Assembly (NCBI RefSeq): GCF_024763615.1
Contig: NC_077223.1
Coordinates: forward strand, 20,026,001 to 20,090,000
Origin: Phlebotomus papatasi
Lineage: Eukaryota > Arthropoda > Insecta > Diptera > Psychodidae
Reading direction: 5' to 3'
DNA: 64,000 bases
Below the pieces are notes generated by a model. The model saw nothing but the letters and a program-made list of their open reading frames with translations, had not been told where the DNA came from and searched no databases. Position numbers and translations under genes: made by a program. This document shows, piece by piece, positions 54,342 through 64,000 of the stretch (the first letter of the stretch is position 1; each line of letters opens with the position of its first letter).

Positions 54342-55026
54342 GGGGTTCCGTGGATCAAGAACACTGTAAAAATATAATAATTTCTCAATTTTTTCAGCAT
54401 ATTAAAAAAAACTCTTTAACATAACCTATATTTTCTAATTTTTTTATTTCAAATTTTCAAAAATTTAGTCATTGCAACCCTATTTTTTAAGATTTTTTTT
54501 TTTTTGAAAAAAGACATGCTTTTTGGTGATGAAGTTTTCTCGGAATTGGTCCATCTAAAGTCCAAAAAACAAATATTTCCTGTTAGTTGATAAGTGAAAG
54601 TAATCCTTGAACGAAAGATCTTATGTTCTACAAGACGAAACATAGTGTAAAACACGTCAAAAGTGGTATTTTTGTGTATGAAATTTTCTTAAAAATTCAA
54701 ATTTCATTTTTAAAATTCCTTCGTTCAAAGACTAATTTAACTCATCAGGTAGCAGGAAATATTTGGTTTTTGGTTTCCAGATGAACCAATTCCGAAAAAT
54801 CTTGTCTACCGAAAAGTATATGTTTTTTTTTTTGTTTTTCAAAAATGTCTCCAAAAATTAAGTCACCTACAGGATAAATTTTAAAATGAAAATATCAGGA
54901 AATATAGTTTGAATGTTGTACTTTTATGTGGCTAAGAGCTTTAGTTAATAATATTTTTTTTATTATATTGAAAAGAAATTAGAACAAAATCTGCTATAAA
55001 TTTTGTCAATTTTGACCCACGTAACC
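54342..55026. mobile_element. 685-bp relative of the 3.5-kb TTAA element
   Basis: Left GGGGTTCCGTGGATC after TTAA (54338-54341); right, reversed, GGGGTTACGTGGGTC, followed by GTAA (a one-base change from TTAA). Inner arms match each other (GGAATTGGTCCATCTAAAG with CCAGATGAACCAATTCCG) and the right inner part of 20097-23613. Confidence 0.7.
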
Positions 55027-55208
55027 CCGTAAGTTATATGTATCGAAGAATTAGAATAAATATTTTTTAATTTGTCTTTTGAATATTTTTTTGTTTTACC
55101 TCATTCACTTACATTCAAGTGAAGTGGACGGAAATCAACTAACCAAAATATATCAATCAAACATTTTGATTATTGCCCTACCTTAAATTCAACTCTAGCT
55201 ACGGCCCT

Positions 55209-55232
55209 GGCTCTCTCTATGGAGTTGGAGCA
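55209..55232 (-). repeat. 24-bp palindrome of repeat S
   Basis: GGCTCTCTCTATGGAGTTGG then AGCA, the reverse orientation of 6001-6024. Confidence 0.6.
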
Positions 55233-55295
55233 GTATAATAATTACCTTGCAATTCAAATATCTCGATAAGTATAATAAGAATGAAATGGATTATG

Positions 55296-55588
55296 ATGTT
55301 ATTCCAATGAAAAATGGAAGAGAGGAAGTCTTTTTCCTGATTTTTTTTAGTACATGACTGTTCTCATATGCTTCTGCATAATCGAATTTACTTATAATTG
55401 GTTTTTTTCACAACTGTTATACTCAAATTTGTCGTGTTCCAAGGCCACAAAATAGTCGAGACAGGAACCAACACAAAGAAAAGTAGATTATGCAAAAGCA
55501 CTTTAGAACAGTCATGTACTAAAAAATCTTCAGGATATTATTTTTCCTTTTTTATTTTTTATTTATTTATTTTCAAAGGAATAGTTAT
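55296..55588. mobile_element. Foldback element O, copy 4
   Basis: Left GATGTTATTCCAATGAAAAA, right AAAGGAATAGTTAT, with inner TGACTGTTCTCATATGCTTC / GCACTTTAGAACAGTC arms. It is the only copy without any insertion, and so shows the empty sites used for copies 1 and 3. Confidence 0.75.
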
Positions 55589-57564
55589 GGAATAGTGGAA
55601 TATTTTAAGGTTTAATGCTTAAAGATTCATCCTTGAATGAAGGGAAAGTTGAGACTACCACTAGAGATCGCAAGCACTTCGAGCTTTCTTGAAAAGAATC
55701 TCAGTTAATGTAAGCTTTTCTAAGTTTATCTCTAGTTTTTATATTATATTATGGTTGAGAAAATGTGTATTTTCATATGTTCAGTATGAGTTTTCCAAAG
55801 AGCAAAGAAAAGCTTTTGTACACACAGGTATTCTTGTCTCTTCAGGATAAAATACGAGTGGTGTATTGTCTGAAAATTTAATTTTTTATTTTCACAAGAA
55901 ATTCTTTTCAATGTTAGTAAAGAAAAGTCATAATATAGAATTTGTGATAAATTTAATTTATGTGAATTTGAAAAGTTACTAACATGGAGATATTCATTTA
56001 TTATTTAGATTTATTTGATATGTTTTTAGACTGTTACACTGTTTTCACTTTTCTCATCTCATCTTCTTCAGACTTGTGAAATTTGTCCAAAAAGTTGAAA
56101 AGGATTCGCAATAATAAAAGAATGAAGTGAAAAGGACATATTCAATTTTATAAATATTTTATCATATCTAAGCAAATTGAGCGAAACACCCATCTAGCCA
56201 TTTGAGTAAAATTGTTTTTTTGTTTGAAATCATGTCACGAAAGGGATCCCTGCGTATTGCAAGTGCCCTTTTCTCATCGTGTACCATCTCATTCTATCAT
56301 TTATAGCATACACACAGCATATGTAACATATCGAATGTTTGTAACTTTTGAACTTATTTCACAAACTTTGCCATTTCTTTTTGTCTTGCCGATAGAAAAG
56401 TTGTACTTTTCTTCCCCCAAAAACAAGAAAAAAAAGGAAAATGGTGTGTCCTTGTAATTATGTTTATCGGCCGAAAAAGATATCTCATTAAATGAATTGC
56501 CCAATATGGGATGAATGGTGATAACCTTCTTGCTGTTTTGGGTTGGATGTTTGGATGGTTTCTTTAAACTCTTTATGTGTTTCTTGTTTTCCGAAGACAG
56601 TTTATCACTCTTGTGAGACTTCTTCGTGAATGTGTGGTGTCGTCTTCACAATAATTGAAGATATCATGAATTCTTTTCCTTCTATTTGAAAAAGAGGAGA
56701 TAGATTGTATCGTTGTGGAAAATTGGTTTAATACTCGTGGGTAAGATTCACATGATATATCAATAGGGTGATTATTAAGTCGTTTAAAATTATTGAAGTG
56801 TGTCTTTTGATCTTTGCTGAAAACCTCAAGTCAATATCTCTAACTGTTCTCGCTTTAAGAGAAGTTAAACTATGGAAAATTGACCAGAACATCTTGTGGC
56901 ACTCATGGTAACCCTTATGCCTCTAGTACACCTTTAAATTAGGAAAATTTCATGAAACCAAAATTCAAATTTCTTTCTTTTTCAATCGTTTTCATGTCTA
57001 TCCAAATCTTTGGCACTCAATTTGAACAAAATTTAGTTGAATTTGTTTTGATGTTCAAAAGAAGAAGAAGAAGAGTGCTTAATAATATTCTGTTTCCAGC
57101 AAGAACATCAATTTTCTTGTTATTTTTATGTAGATCTCACCACTTGACGATAGCTCTATCTTTTTGGTGATAGTTTCCATAATGGAAGCATTCAATACTT
57201 TTAAATTCATGGGGGGCGGGGTACAAATTTGCAAATTTTAATCCCCGTGTCTAGGTAAATCGCTTGATCTAGGTCGAATTATGTATCTGCTCTGAAAGAT
57301 CTTGACATCAGCTACAACATTCTAAAATTTCACCTCTCTCGCTCTCTCTCTTGTTTTACGTTTTGGCTGTCAGACTCAATCAGGTTCATATAGCCATTTC
57401 GCTCACTCTTATTTACATACGAGTTCCATTTGTTTTCTTTTTTCACATATGTTTTGTTCCTCTCATCTTTTCCTATCATTTTTCTTTTTGCTCCATCACA
57501 TTCTTTTTTTTTTTGCTCCCTTATCTTTTGTCATACTTCCTTCTTGATATTTTTGCGTTCATTT
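55589..57564. other. Intergenic or intronic sequence, nothing recognised
   Basis: Pyrimidine-rich runs occur at 57410-57550. The open frame at 57351-57569 translates that run and is not believed. Confidence 0.45.
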
Positions 57565-57690
57565 TGTAGCTTTTAAGGACGGTGAAAAACTGTTTTCCAA
57601 CTATTCACCGGACGCGCTTCGATCAAGGATCGAACCGAGGGCCTCTGCGTTACAAAGCCGACACTTTGCTCATTGAGTTACCAAGACCCC
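57565..57690 (-). mobile_element. tRNA-derived SINE-like sequence (third type)
   Basis: Read in reverse: GGGGTCTTGGTAACTCAATG, AGCAAAGTGTCGGCTTTGTA, ACGCAGAGGCCCTCGGTTCG, ATCC. The box B GGTTCGATCC is perfect and the D-arm-like ACTCAATGAGCA fits box A. The acceptor ends do not pair and about 60 bp of unrelated body follow, so it is a SINE or tRNA pseudogene and not a tRNA gene. No second copy in the window. Confidence 0.6.
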
Positions 57691-57919
57691 TAAAGTTTCA
57701 CCTCAATTGGATGAGTTTTTGGTTTTGACAATTATTCAAAATAGCGGACAGGAAAGTCAAATTAAGATGGCGACCACGTCATTTTGTAGGTCTCGAGCAG
57801 CTTACCCTTTGTTATTTTTTAAAGGAAATTGTTGATTTTTTGGTATTTATTTATTGTTGGCACGAAATCCTTAAACAATGCTAAAGAATGTGAAAGAAAG
57901 AAATTTCTCTATAAGAATA

Positions 57920-58137
57920 GGGGAAAGCGCGTTACCTTCGGACAACTTAAGCTTTGGACAATATAATTTTTTCTCTATGTTCCTTATGAATTTTATCCAT
58001 AGCCCCTTTTTTGAAAATTTGAAGAATTGGACTAGCTATTAAAATATAATATTATAATAGGCCAAATTCATTTGTAACACATTGAAAACAATGAATTGTT
58101 CGAATCATAAATCGTCCGAAAGTAGCGCGCTTTCCCC
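57920..58137. mobile_element. MITE family F, copy 2
   Basis: Left GGGGAAAGCGCGTTACCTTC then GGAC; right, reversed, GGGGAAAGCGCGCTACTTTC then GGAC. TA flanks (57918-57919, 58138-58139). 218 bp, better preserved than copy 1. Confidence 0.9.
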
Positions 58138-58139
58138 TA

Positions 58140-58890
58140 TGAGGATTGCTAAATGCGGCTTTAAGATATATTATGGTACACCCTTTATTTCATTCTTGCG
58201 TCTGTCTGTTGTAAAATATTTGCATGATGTTGGCGAATAAACTGATAAAGGTGGCTGATTCAATATTTTCGCATTTTCCACCTATTTTAATACATTCCTC
58301 TATCCAAAAACGGATAGTCGAAGAGATGTCGAAAAGCATTGAGGGTGTAATAGAATATGGTTTATATTATAAATGTTGACACAAGCTTGATTACATTTTG
58401 AACTGAAATCGATAGGAGAACAACAAAAGCATCTATCCTTTATTGAGGAATATGTGTTTTTTTCTCAATGGAGGAGTGATGAAAAAAAAAGGAGAAACAA
58501 GAAAACATACGAGAAAAATAAATAAAGAACAAAATCAATCTCCTGTTTTACTTATAAGAAGAGGGTGACGGAAAGGAGGAGAAATAAAAAAAAACTTTAA
58601 AGATGATGGGTGAATGAAGAAGATGTTTCGCTCAATCAATATAACAGAGGCGTATTTTAATTTTAGATGTTTATAAAGAGATGACTTTAAAGATTGAATT
58701 CGTTACTTGAGTTATTTTTCTTCTCATTCCAATAAAAGGTGTTTTTATTTATTTTTATTGAAAGGAGCATACAAAAATATTAAAAGTATACATATAAAAT
58801 TACTAAAAATATCTGAAGAATTCTGTGCCTAAATTTATATACTTAGCGTAGGAAAGGAATTTTTACGCTATTCTGTTTTTATTCTTATGA
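58140..58890. other. Intergenic or intronic sequence, nothing recognised
   Basis: Purine-rich in 58470-58620; no repeat partner. Confidence 0.45.
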
Positions 58891-59332
58891 CCATGTCACA
58901 TATAAGATTAATATTAAGATTAATACTTTATGAACTGCGAGAATGCGAAAAAAAGATAGCAAGTGTTTTGTCTTGCCTCTCTCGCATTTCCCTCGAAAAT
59001 TGACCGAATCACAGTTGTCACGCATGGAAAATTGCTCGAATTGCCTGTAATACGATTCAGAAAACAATTAACACGAACAGTAATATCTTACTCATCGTAT
59101 TACTCCACTAGAGTGTACTCTTTCTTATGGCGTCTACACACTAGAGAACTTTATGTCCATATTGAAGAGTTTTTCCTACACACGTGTATGGAATTTGCTT
59201 CAATATGGACATAAATTTCTCTAGTGTGTAGACGCCATTACACACGTGATTTTCTATTAGAAATTTTGCATACTCTATACCTCTCTTTCCGACTTGCCTT
59301 AATATTAATATTAATCTTATATGTGACACCAC
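58891..59332. mobile_element. Inverted-repeat element family M, copy 2 (interrupted)
   Basis: Reverse complement of 9604-9937, with GTCACATATAAGATTAATAT at the left and its inverse ending GTGACACCACG at the right. A 110-bp hairpin (L2) lies within it at the sequence CTTTCTTACACACG. Confidence 0.8.
59128..59237. mobile_element. 110-bp hairpin MITE family L, copy 2
   Basis: TGGCGTCTACACACTAGAGA and its inverse, TTA on both sides (59125-59127, 59238-59240). Copy 1 of element M (9690-9710) is the empty site: one TTA (read in reverse) and no insertion. Confidence 0.95.
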
Positions 59333-59401
59333 GATTAAAGCACACGAAGATATTTGCCTTTGCATGGAACATTTCTAATATTGTTACAGAAGGAATCCGT
59401 A

Positions 59402-60822
59402 GGGGAAAGCTTTGATCGTTCGCACATACGCTACCTTCAAACACTTCTTATTTTTTCCGTATTCATTTATGAATCTTACCTATGGCTATATATCTCAATA
59501 GCTAGTCTTAAATCCCACCTTTCCTGAAAAAAAATTGGGAGTCTAATCCTTTTTTCCTAGTTTCAGGAAGCAAAAATTAAAAACAAGTCCAAAATTGTAA
59601 TTTTCATGTGTAATACTTCATACGATTTTGCACAATATCACTTTTCTGGAAAACGACTATCACAAGGTGTTGAGGGGTTATTAGGGTTCAGATTTATGTA
59701 AAAACCTTTTGGGCTGAAGAAGGTCGCTTTTGTGGGTGGAAGAAATTTCACAAACTTGACTCACATTGATCGATCGCACATAGAAGACATTGTTTCTTCG
59801 CACATTTTCCAGGAAACTTCATTTTAGATGCGATCCCTCATATTCACATCTATTGTAATCTACCGATTTGATCCACCATTAAAAAGTAAAACTTAAAAAT
59901 CTTAAAGTTGATAAACAAGAAGTAATTTGACTCAAATAGGCCGCAGTTGAGTAATTTTTAAGCAATTTTGCATTTCTTTGATGTGAAAATATTTTTCAAA
60001 CTTGCACAAACTGAATGTACAATGAAAGAATCAGAATGAAAGAATAACCTTACTTTTGTGTTGTTTTTCACGTCAGAGAAAAAAATTATCCGTGAGAGAC
60101 TGTTTTGTGAAAATTTTGGCCTGTTCACCCTCTGAAGCTCAATCTCTGTGCTAAATCCCGATTCCTGTAGCTGTAGGGACAGAGAAATCTTCAATGATGA
60201 GCATTCAAACGTTTTTGAGCATATCCGGCTCCGTAGAGAAATGGTGGAATCTTATGCGGTCTTCTCGCTTGCAGAGTTTTAGACAATTTTTAGCTTAAAA
60301 AACTTATTGATTAGTGTAAATTTGGTGATATTTGGACTTTTCAAGAAAGTATTCATCAGATTTACCGTTTCCGGAGTGAAATTCTCATGGAATCAAGCAA
60401 AAAAGTGGTTTTTAGTGTCATGAAAACATCTCTTAGAAAAGTTCCAAAAAAGTGATATTAAAATGTTTTATTCCTTATAAAAACGGTTTAATCAAATAGA
60501 TTAGAGTTCTCTTCAAACAATGATGTGCAACTTTTAGTGTCCGGTGCAAAATTTAAGGTAGAAATAGGGTTTCAATGATGACGTGAATCGTGTGCAAAGT
60601 TGGAAACTTGATTGAACTTTCGCACAAATCGCCATTAAATTTTCATTTTCCTTTAGAGGCAAATCTGAGGATTTCCTGGGATTATCTGGGGTGGGGTTAT
60701 GAACCCTATAAGTAAGAGACTTTTTTGGCATAGTTGGAGAATCGATATTGTTTGCATGGCAGTCAGAAAAAATCACTGAACTTGAACATCATTTTTATGT
60801 GCGAAAGTTCAAAGCCTCCCCC
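59402..60822. mobile_element. 1.4-kb parent-like element of family G
   Basis: Left GGGGAAAGCTTTGATCGTTC then GCACATA; right, reversed, GGGGGAGGCTTTGAACTTTC then GCACATA. TA flanks (59400-59401, 60823-60824). The left 80 bp align with the 130-bp MITE at 14137. A similar CGCACA..TTC motif recurs near 59765-59815. Minus-strand frames of 60-80 codons are not recognisable as transposase, so it is itself probably non-autonomous. Confidence 0.85.
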
Positions 60823-60824
60823 TA

Positions 60825-62364
60825 TTAATTTTCTTATAAAAATAACATCGTAATACCTCAAAGTCAATGGAAATCGACATACATCCCTGTAATACTGGAT
60901 GAGCTATATCAAAGTTTTCAGAGACGATATAAATTGTATTTAAATTTGGGGACAAAATCACAAGTGACTGTTGGCGGTGAGAAGAAGTGAAGGATGAGAA
61001 GTTAAAGTCTAAATCATGGGACTTTACTCTCTATCGGATAACGCAGAGAGGAAACGAAGACACTTGGAAAATGTTTTTCCTCGGGTAAAAGAAACTCGAA
61101 AAATTGACTTTTTCTATTATTATTTAGTATGTTATGATTTTCAAAACTGATATAACTCAATTGAGTTACAAACTTTCCCATATTTCCTCAGACAAATTGA
61201 ATTGTCGAAGGCACGTCACACTTTACAATAGGTTCCCAAAGCAGAGAAAAGAATCTGAAAAGGTGATCCCTGTTTGAACAAATAAAAGAAATTTCCATCC
61301 ACATCTGACACAGTTGATACTTTATTGTAAATAGTTATAACAATGTAAGATGGAAGACAATTTTCAATTTCTACCTCGATAGCGTGGAAAATATCGTTCA
61401 AGGAAAGCAGTTTTCTTTTTTTTTTTTTTTTTTGAAGTTTTCTGGGAAAAGTTTGAAGAAATTATTCACATTGTGCAAAATTCTACAAGAGAGAGAGAGA
61501 AATTCTTGTGTTTTTTCCCCTCAAAACGCAATTGTCGAGAAAGTTTTCTTGAAACATATTTACTGTTTTTTTGTTAGAATTATATATCTTTTTATTTTCC
61601 ACCAGAGACACCTCGGAAAATTTCTCAGTCCTTCTTTTGTGCAAGTTTATCTAATTAACAGAGAAACTTTCTGAGCAAAGGATGGAAAATAAGCTCTAAT
61701 TCAATTAAGTAACAAAGTCACATCATTGTCTTTCACTTACTACTCTCAGGGTAAAGAAAAACAATGCAAATATAATGTTTAAGTTTTCGATTTTCTGATT
61801 TTTTGTAATAATTTCCATCGAAATAGACCCTTAACATCGGGAGTTTTAAGAAAATTATCATTTATTTGCCTGTCTGTTAATCGATTTACAGGGCAAACGG
61901 TAAGAGATGTCAACGTCGGGTTTTTTGTAAATATTTTGAAGGTATTAGACTCCAGAGGACGAGCCATTATATGAATTTATAGATGTTATAGGGATCCTTG
62001 TCCACTGCAGAAATGGTTGACATAAGTCCAAGTATTGTAGACACAATAATCAGTGTTTACAACCACCCCATGTTTATTACTGCCCCAGTCTCTCGTAATT
62101 CAATTCTTATTCTTGGTTTATTATCAAGCTTTTATTATTTCCTTTAATATTTCACTTTACATACTTCTTCTTCGTTCCTTTTTCTGCGGCACTTGTGTTG
62201 TACTACTTTTTGTATTTTCTAATTAAGTTTCTAACTTATTACTATTTTTATAAATTTTCCCAGAAGGGATTTATTTTTTTAAAGTTTATAACTCCACCTT
62301 GAAGATCAGGAGAATTCCATTAAATCAAAATTTCCATCCTCTACTTTCTCAAATGTTTTATATA
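60825..62364. other. Intergenic or intronic sequence; T-run and a repeat S fragment
   Basis: A T-run lies at 61416-61434 and a (GA)n at 61489-61500. 61868-61975 (GCAAACGGTAAGAGATGTCA, then ...AAGGTATTAGACTCC) is a degraded fragment of repeat S. Confidence 0.45.
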
Positions 62365-62366
62365 TA

Positions 62367-63216
62367 GGGTAAATGTCCTAATTCAAAACCACTTCCAGAC
62401 GTTTTAACTTTGGCAGAAGATTCAACACATTAAGTTCAATTTTTTCCTGAAGAGAATTACATAAATTTGCTCCTTGACTCTTCTAGAATGTTACTGTTTA
62501 GTGGAAATTCTTTAGATATAATTTGAAATCTTCCTAAATACAAGAAAAATACGCGAGTGTAAAATGCTTCAATTGAAAACATATTAATCCAAATGGAGAC
62601 AAGGGAAATTTTCTAATTGGAAACAAATAGTAAGTGAAACCGCGACGAAAAGCTTCAAAAACCTTGTTGAGTTGCTCTTGAATGCAGGATTTGTTCTTAT
62701 TCCTGGTCTTTTCTCCTTTCCCATCTGATACAATAAGAAAATCTCTCCAAAAAATCATATTTCCGGGGTTTCCTATTGAAGTATTTGTACACAATTCAGA
62801 AAAACCCTTTTTGTTCACGGAAATAAGTAATTATTTCATTTGAAAGACAACAATGAAGATTAGCACTTAATTTAACTAAAATTAGCCAGAAATATTTCTT
62901 AAATGTTAAACAAAACGAATAAACAACAGTCACCTCATTGTGCTTTTCATTGGAAAACATGGTCGATCGATGAAAAATTGTATGGTGAAAAGGTACACTT
63001 TTAATTTTTCTGAGAAATGAACAAATTAAAATTTGTGAATATGAATGGATTTTCGCTTTATTTGGAGCAAAATTAACTAAATAATGAAACTGTGGTATAG
63101 AAAATATATAAATATAATAATTTAGTACTGTATTTATCATGAAAACAATGACGTTTCCATTTGGAGTAGCGAAAAATTTCCATTCAGAGCAGGTTTTGAA
63201 TTAGCTTAATTTACCC
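62367..63216. mobile_element. Element Z (850 bp)
   Basis: Left GGGTAAATGTCCTAATTCAA then AACC; right, reversed, GGGTAAATTAAGCTAATTCA then AAACC. TA flanks (62365-62366, 63217-63218). Two overlapping minus-strand frames (62534-62818, 62796-63140) have no recognisable domain. Confidence 0.8.
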
Positions 63217-63218
63217 TA

Positions 63219-64000
63219 ATGGAGGTTCAGTGCAAATTGGCAACTTTGAACTTGGAGAGTATTCATCTATCAGACAACTACTCAGTTGTTCTGCTTTTGT
63301 CTTGAAAATATTGATACCGTATCATCTATTTGAGTACATGTTGCTCGCAAAAATTATAGCGTTTGGGTGAAAAAAAAACACGCAGAATTTTAGCATTCAC
63401 TTCCATAGAGATGGAGTCCATTTAAAGGAAATTTTATTCAATTTTCAAGGAATGTCCTTCAATATATTAGAAAAAATATCTCAGATTTTTTCGAGGATGT
63501 CTATACGAAGGAAAGATGATAACATGTTTTTTCCACTGAGGCTCACGCCGAAAAATAGAGGATAAATTCCACGGATTTTTCTTCTAAAGTGAAACTTTGT
63601 GGCCAATCGGCTACAGGGACATTGCATCCAATTTCTTTCAAAAAGGAAATTTTTCACAGAAATTGTTCCCAATATGTAGACGTCTTTACCGATAGATTAC
63701 TAACTCGTCATTAAAGTTTTAAAAAAGGAGAAAGTGTCTAAGATTAGAGAAAAATGGTGTGTTGTATGAGATAAATGGTTTAGTTCATAGCTAAATATCA
63801 TAGTTATAATCAAGGTTGATACGGAATTGAATGATCAGGAACCAGTAAACGGTTCCGCATGATTAACATGAGATTTTGATTTTCGGTGAATTTCGGAAAC
63901 TGAGATATCATACCCGAATTTATTAGTACTTAATGGGTCCGATCACAAGTAGATTTTGATTCTCCAATAGTGTCTTGGATAAAAGGTAAATGGAACTCTA
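63219..64000. other. Intergenic or intronic sequence, nothing recognised
   Basis: No repeat partner, exon or RNA gene was found up to the window edge. Confidence 0.45.

Noticed and set aside
57351..57569. 72-codon hydrophobic frame suggesting a membrane protein
   Set aside because: It translates a pyrimidine-rich run; hydrophobicity follows from the base composition.
59402..60822. Transposase gene in the 1.4-kb element
   Set aside because: The longest minus-strand frames (about 80 codons) show no DDE or helix-turn-helix motifs that I can recognise.

Overview
The window looks like AT-rich, gene-poor animal nuclear DNA, most likely from an insect and probably a dipteran. The reasons are a GT-AG spliced gene whose protein start resembles the insect quaking-related (qkr/Sam68-type STAR) RNA-binding proteins, tRNA-derived SINEs, a non-LTR retrotransposon fragment, and many small inverted-repeat DNA transposons of Tc1/mariner, pogo and Tourist types. 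Nothing prokaryotic (operons, Shine-Dalgarno sites, dense genes) is present. The species assignment is an inference.

Only one host gene can be supported. It starts near 49.3 kb on the + strand. A first coding exon (49412-49628) encodes an acidic N-terminus and a QUA1-like dimerisation segment and ends in a good splice donor. An in-frame exon at 50931-51004 could end a short isoform. No KH-domain exon is visible to the end of the window, so the main transcript probably crosses an intron of more than 13 kb.

Almost everything else that can be recognised is transposon-derived, often nested. (1) At least a dozen non-autonomous families with TA target duplications share a terminus of the form TA-(A/G)GGG(A/T/G)(A/G)A but differ inside (families called here B, D, E, F, G, H, I, J, U, X, Y, Z). 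(2) CAGTA-ended pogo/Tigger-like elements (Q) include two that retain the first codons of a transposase. (3) A 3.5 kb element flanked by TTAA encloses a long modular repeat (W) and a dead Tc1-like transposase. (4) There are foldback elements made of degenerate CGGGATTTTGGC tandem repeats (P) and other foldback elements (K, O, M, N, the 45.4 kb element). (5) There are 110-bp hairpins with TTA duplications (L). (6) There are tRNA-derived SINEs and a 5'-truncated LINE inserted in an older repeat.

Layout: 0-10 kb D, P, S, Q, C and A repeats; 10-20 kb T, B, S/E, G, P, F and C; 20-24 kb the TTAA element with W and the Tc1 relic; 24-30 kb SINE, nested MITEs and LINE; 30-40 kb U, J, W with nested I, Y with nested K/N; 40-48 kb H, E, J, O with an internal array, Q, Tc1-type and X elements; 49-51 kb the gene; 53-63 kb L, W, TTAA, O, SINE, F, M/L, the 1.4 kb parent of G, and Z. 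Several pairs of copies, one interrupted and one not, act as natural filled and empty sites and allow target duplications to be read directly. Letters for repeat families are local labels made for this annotation.
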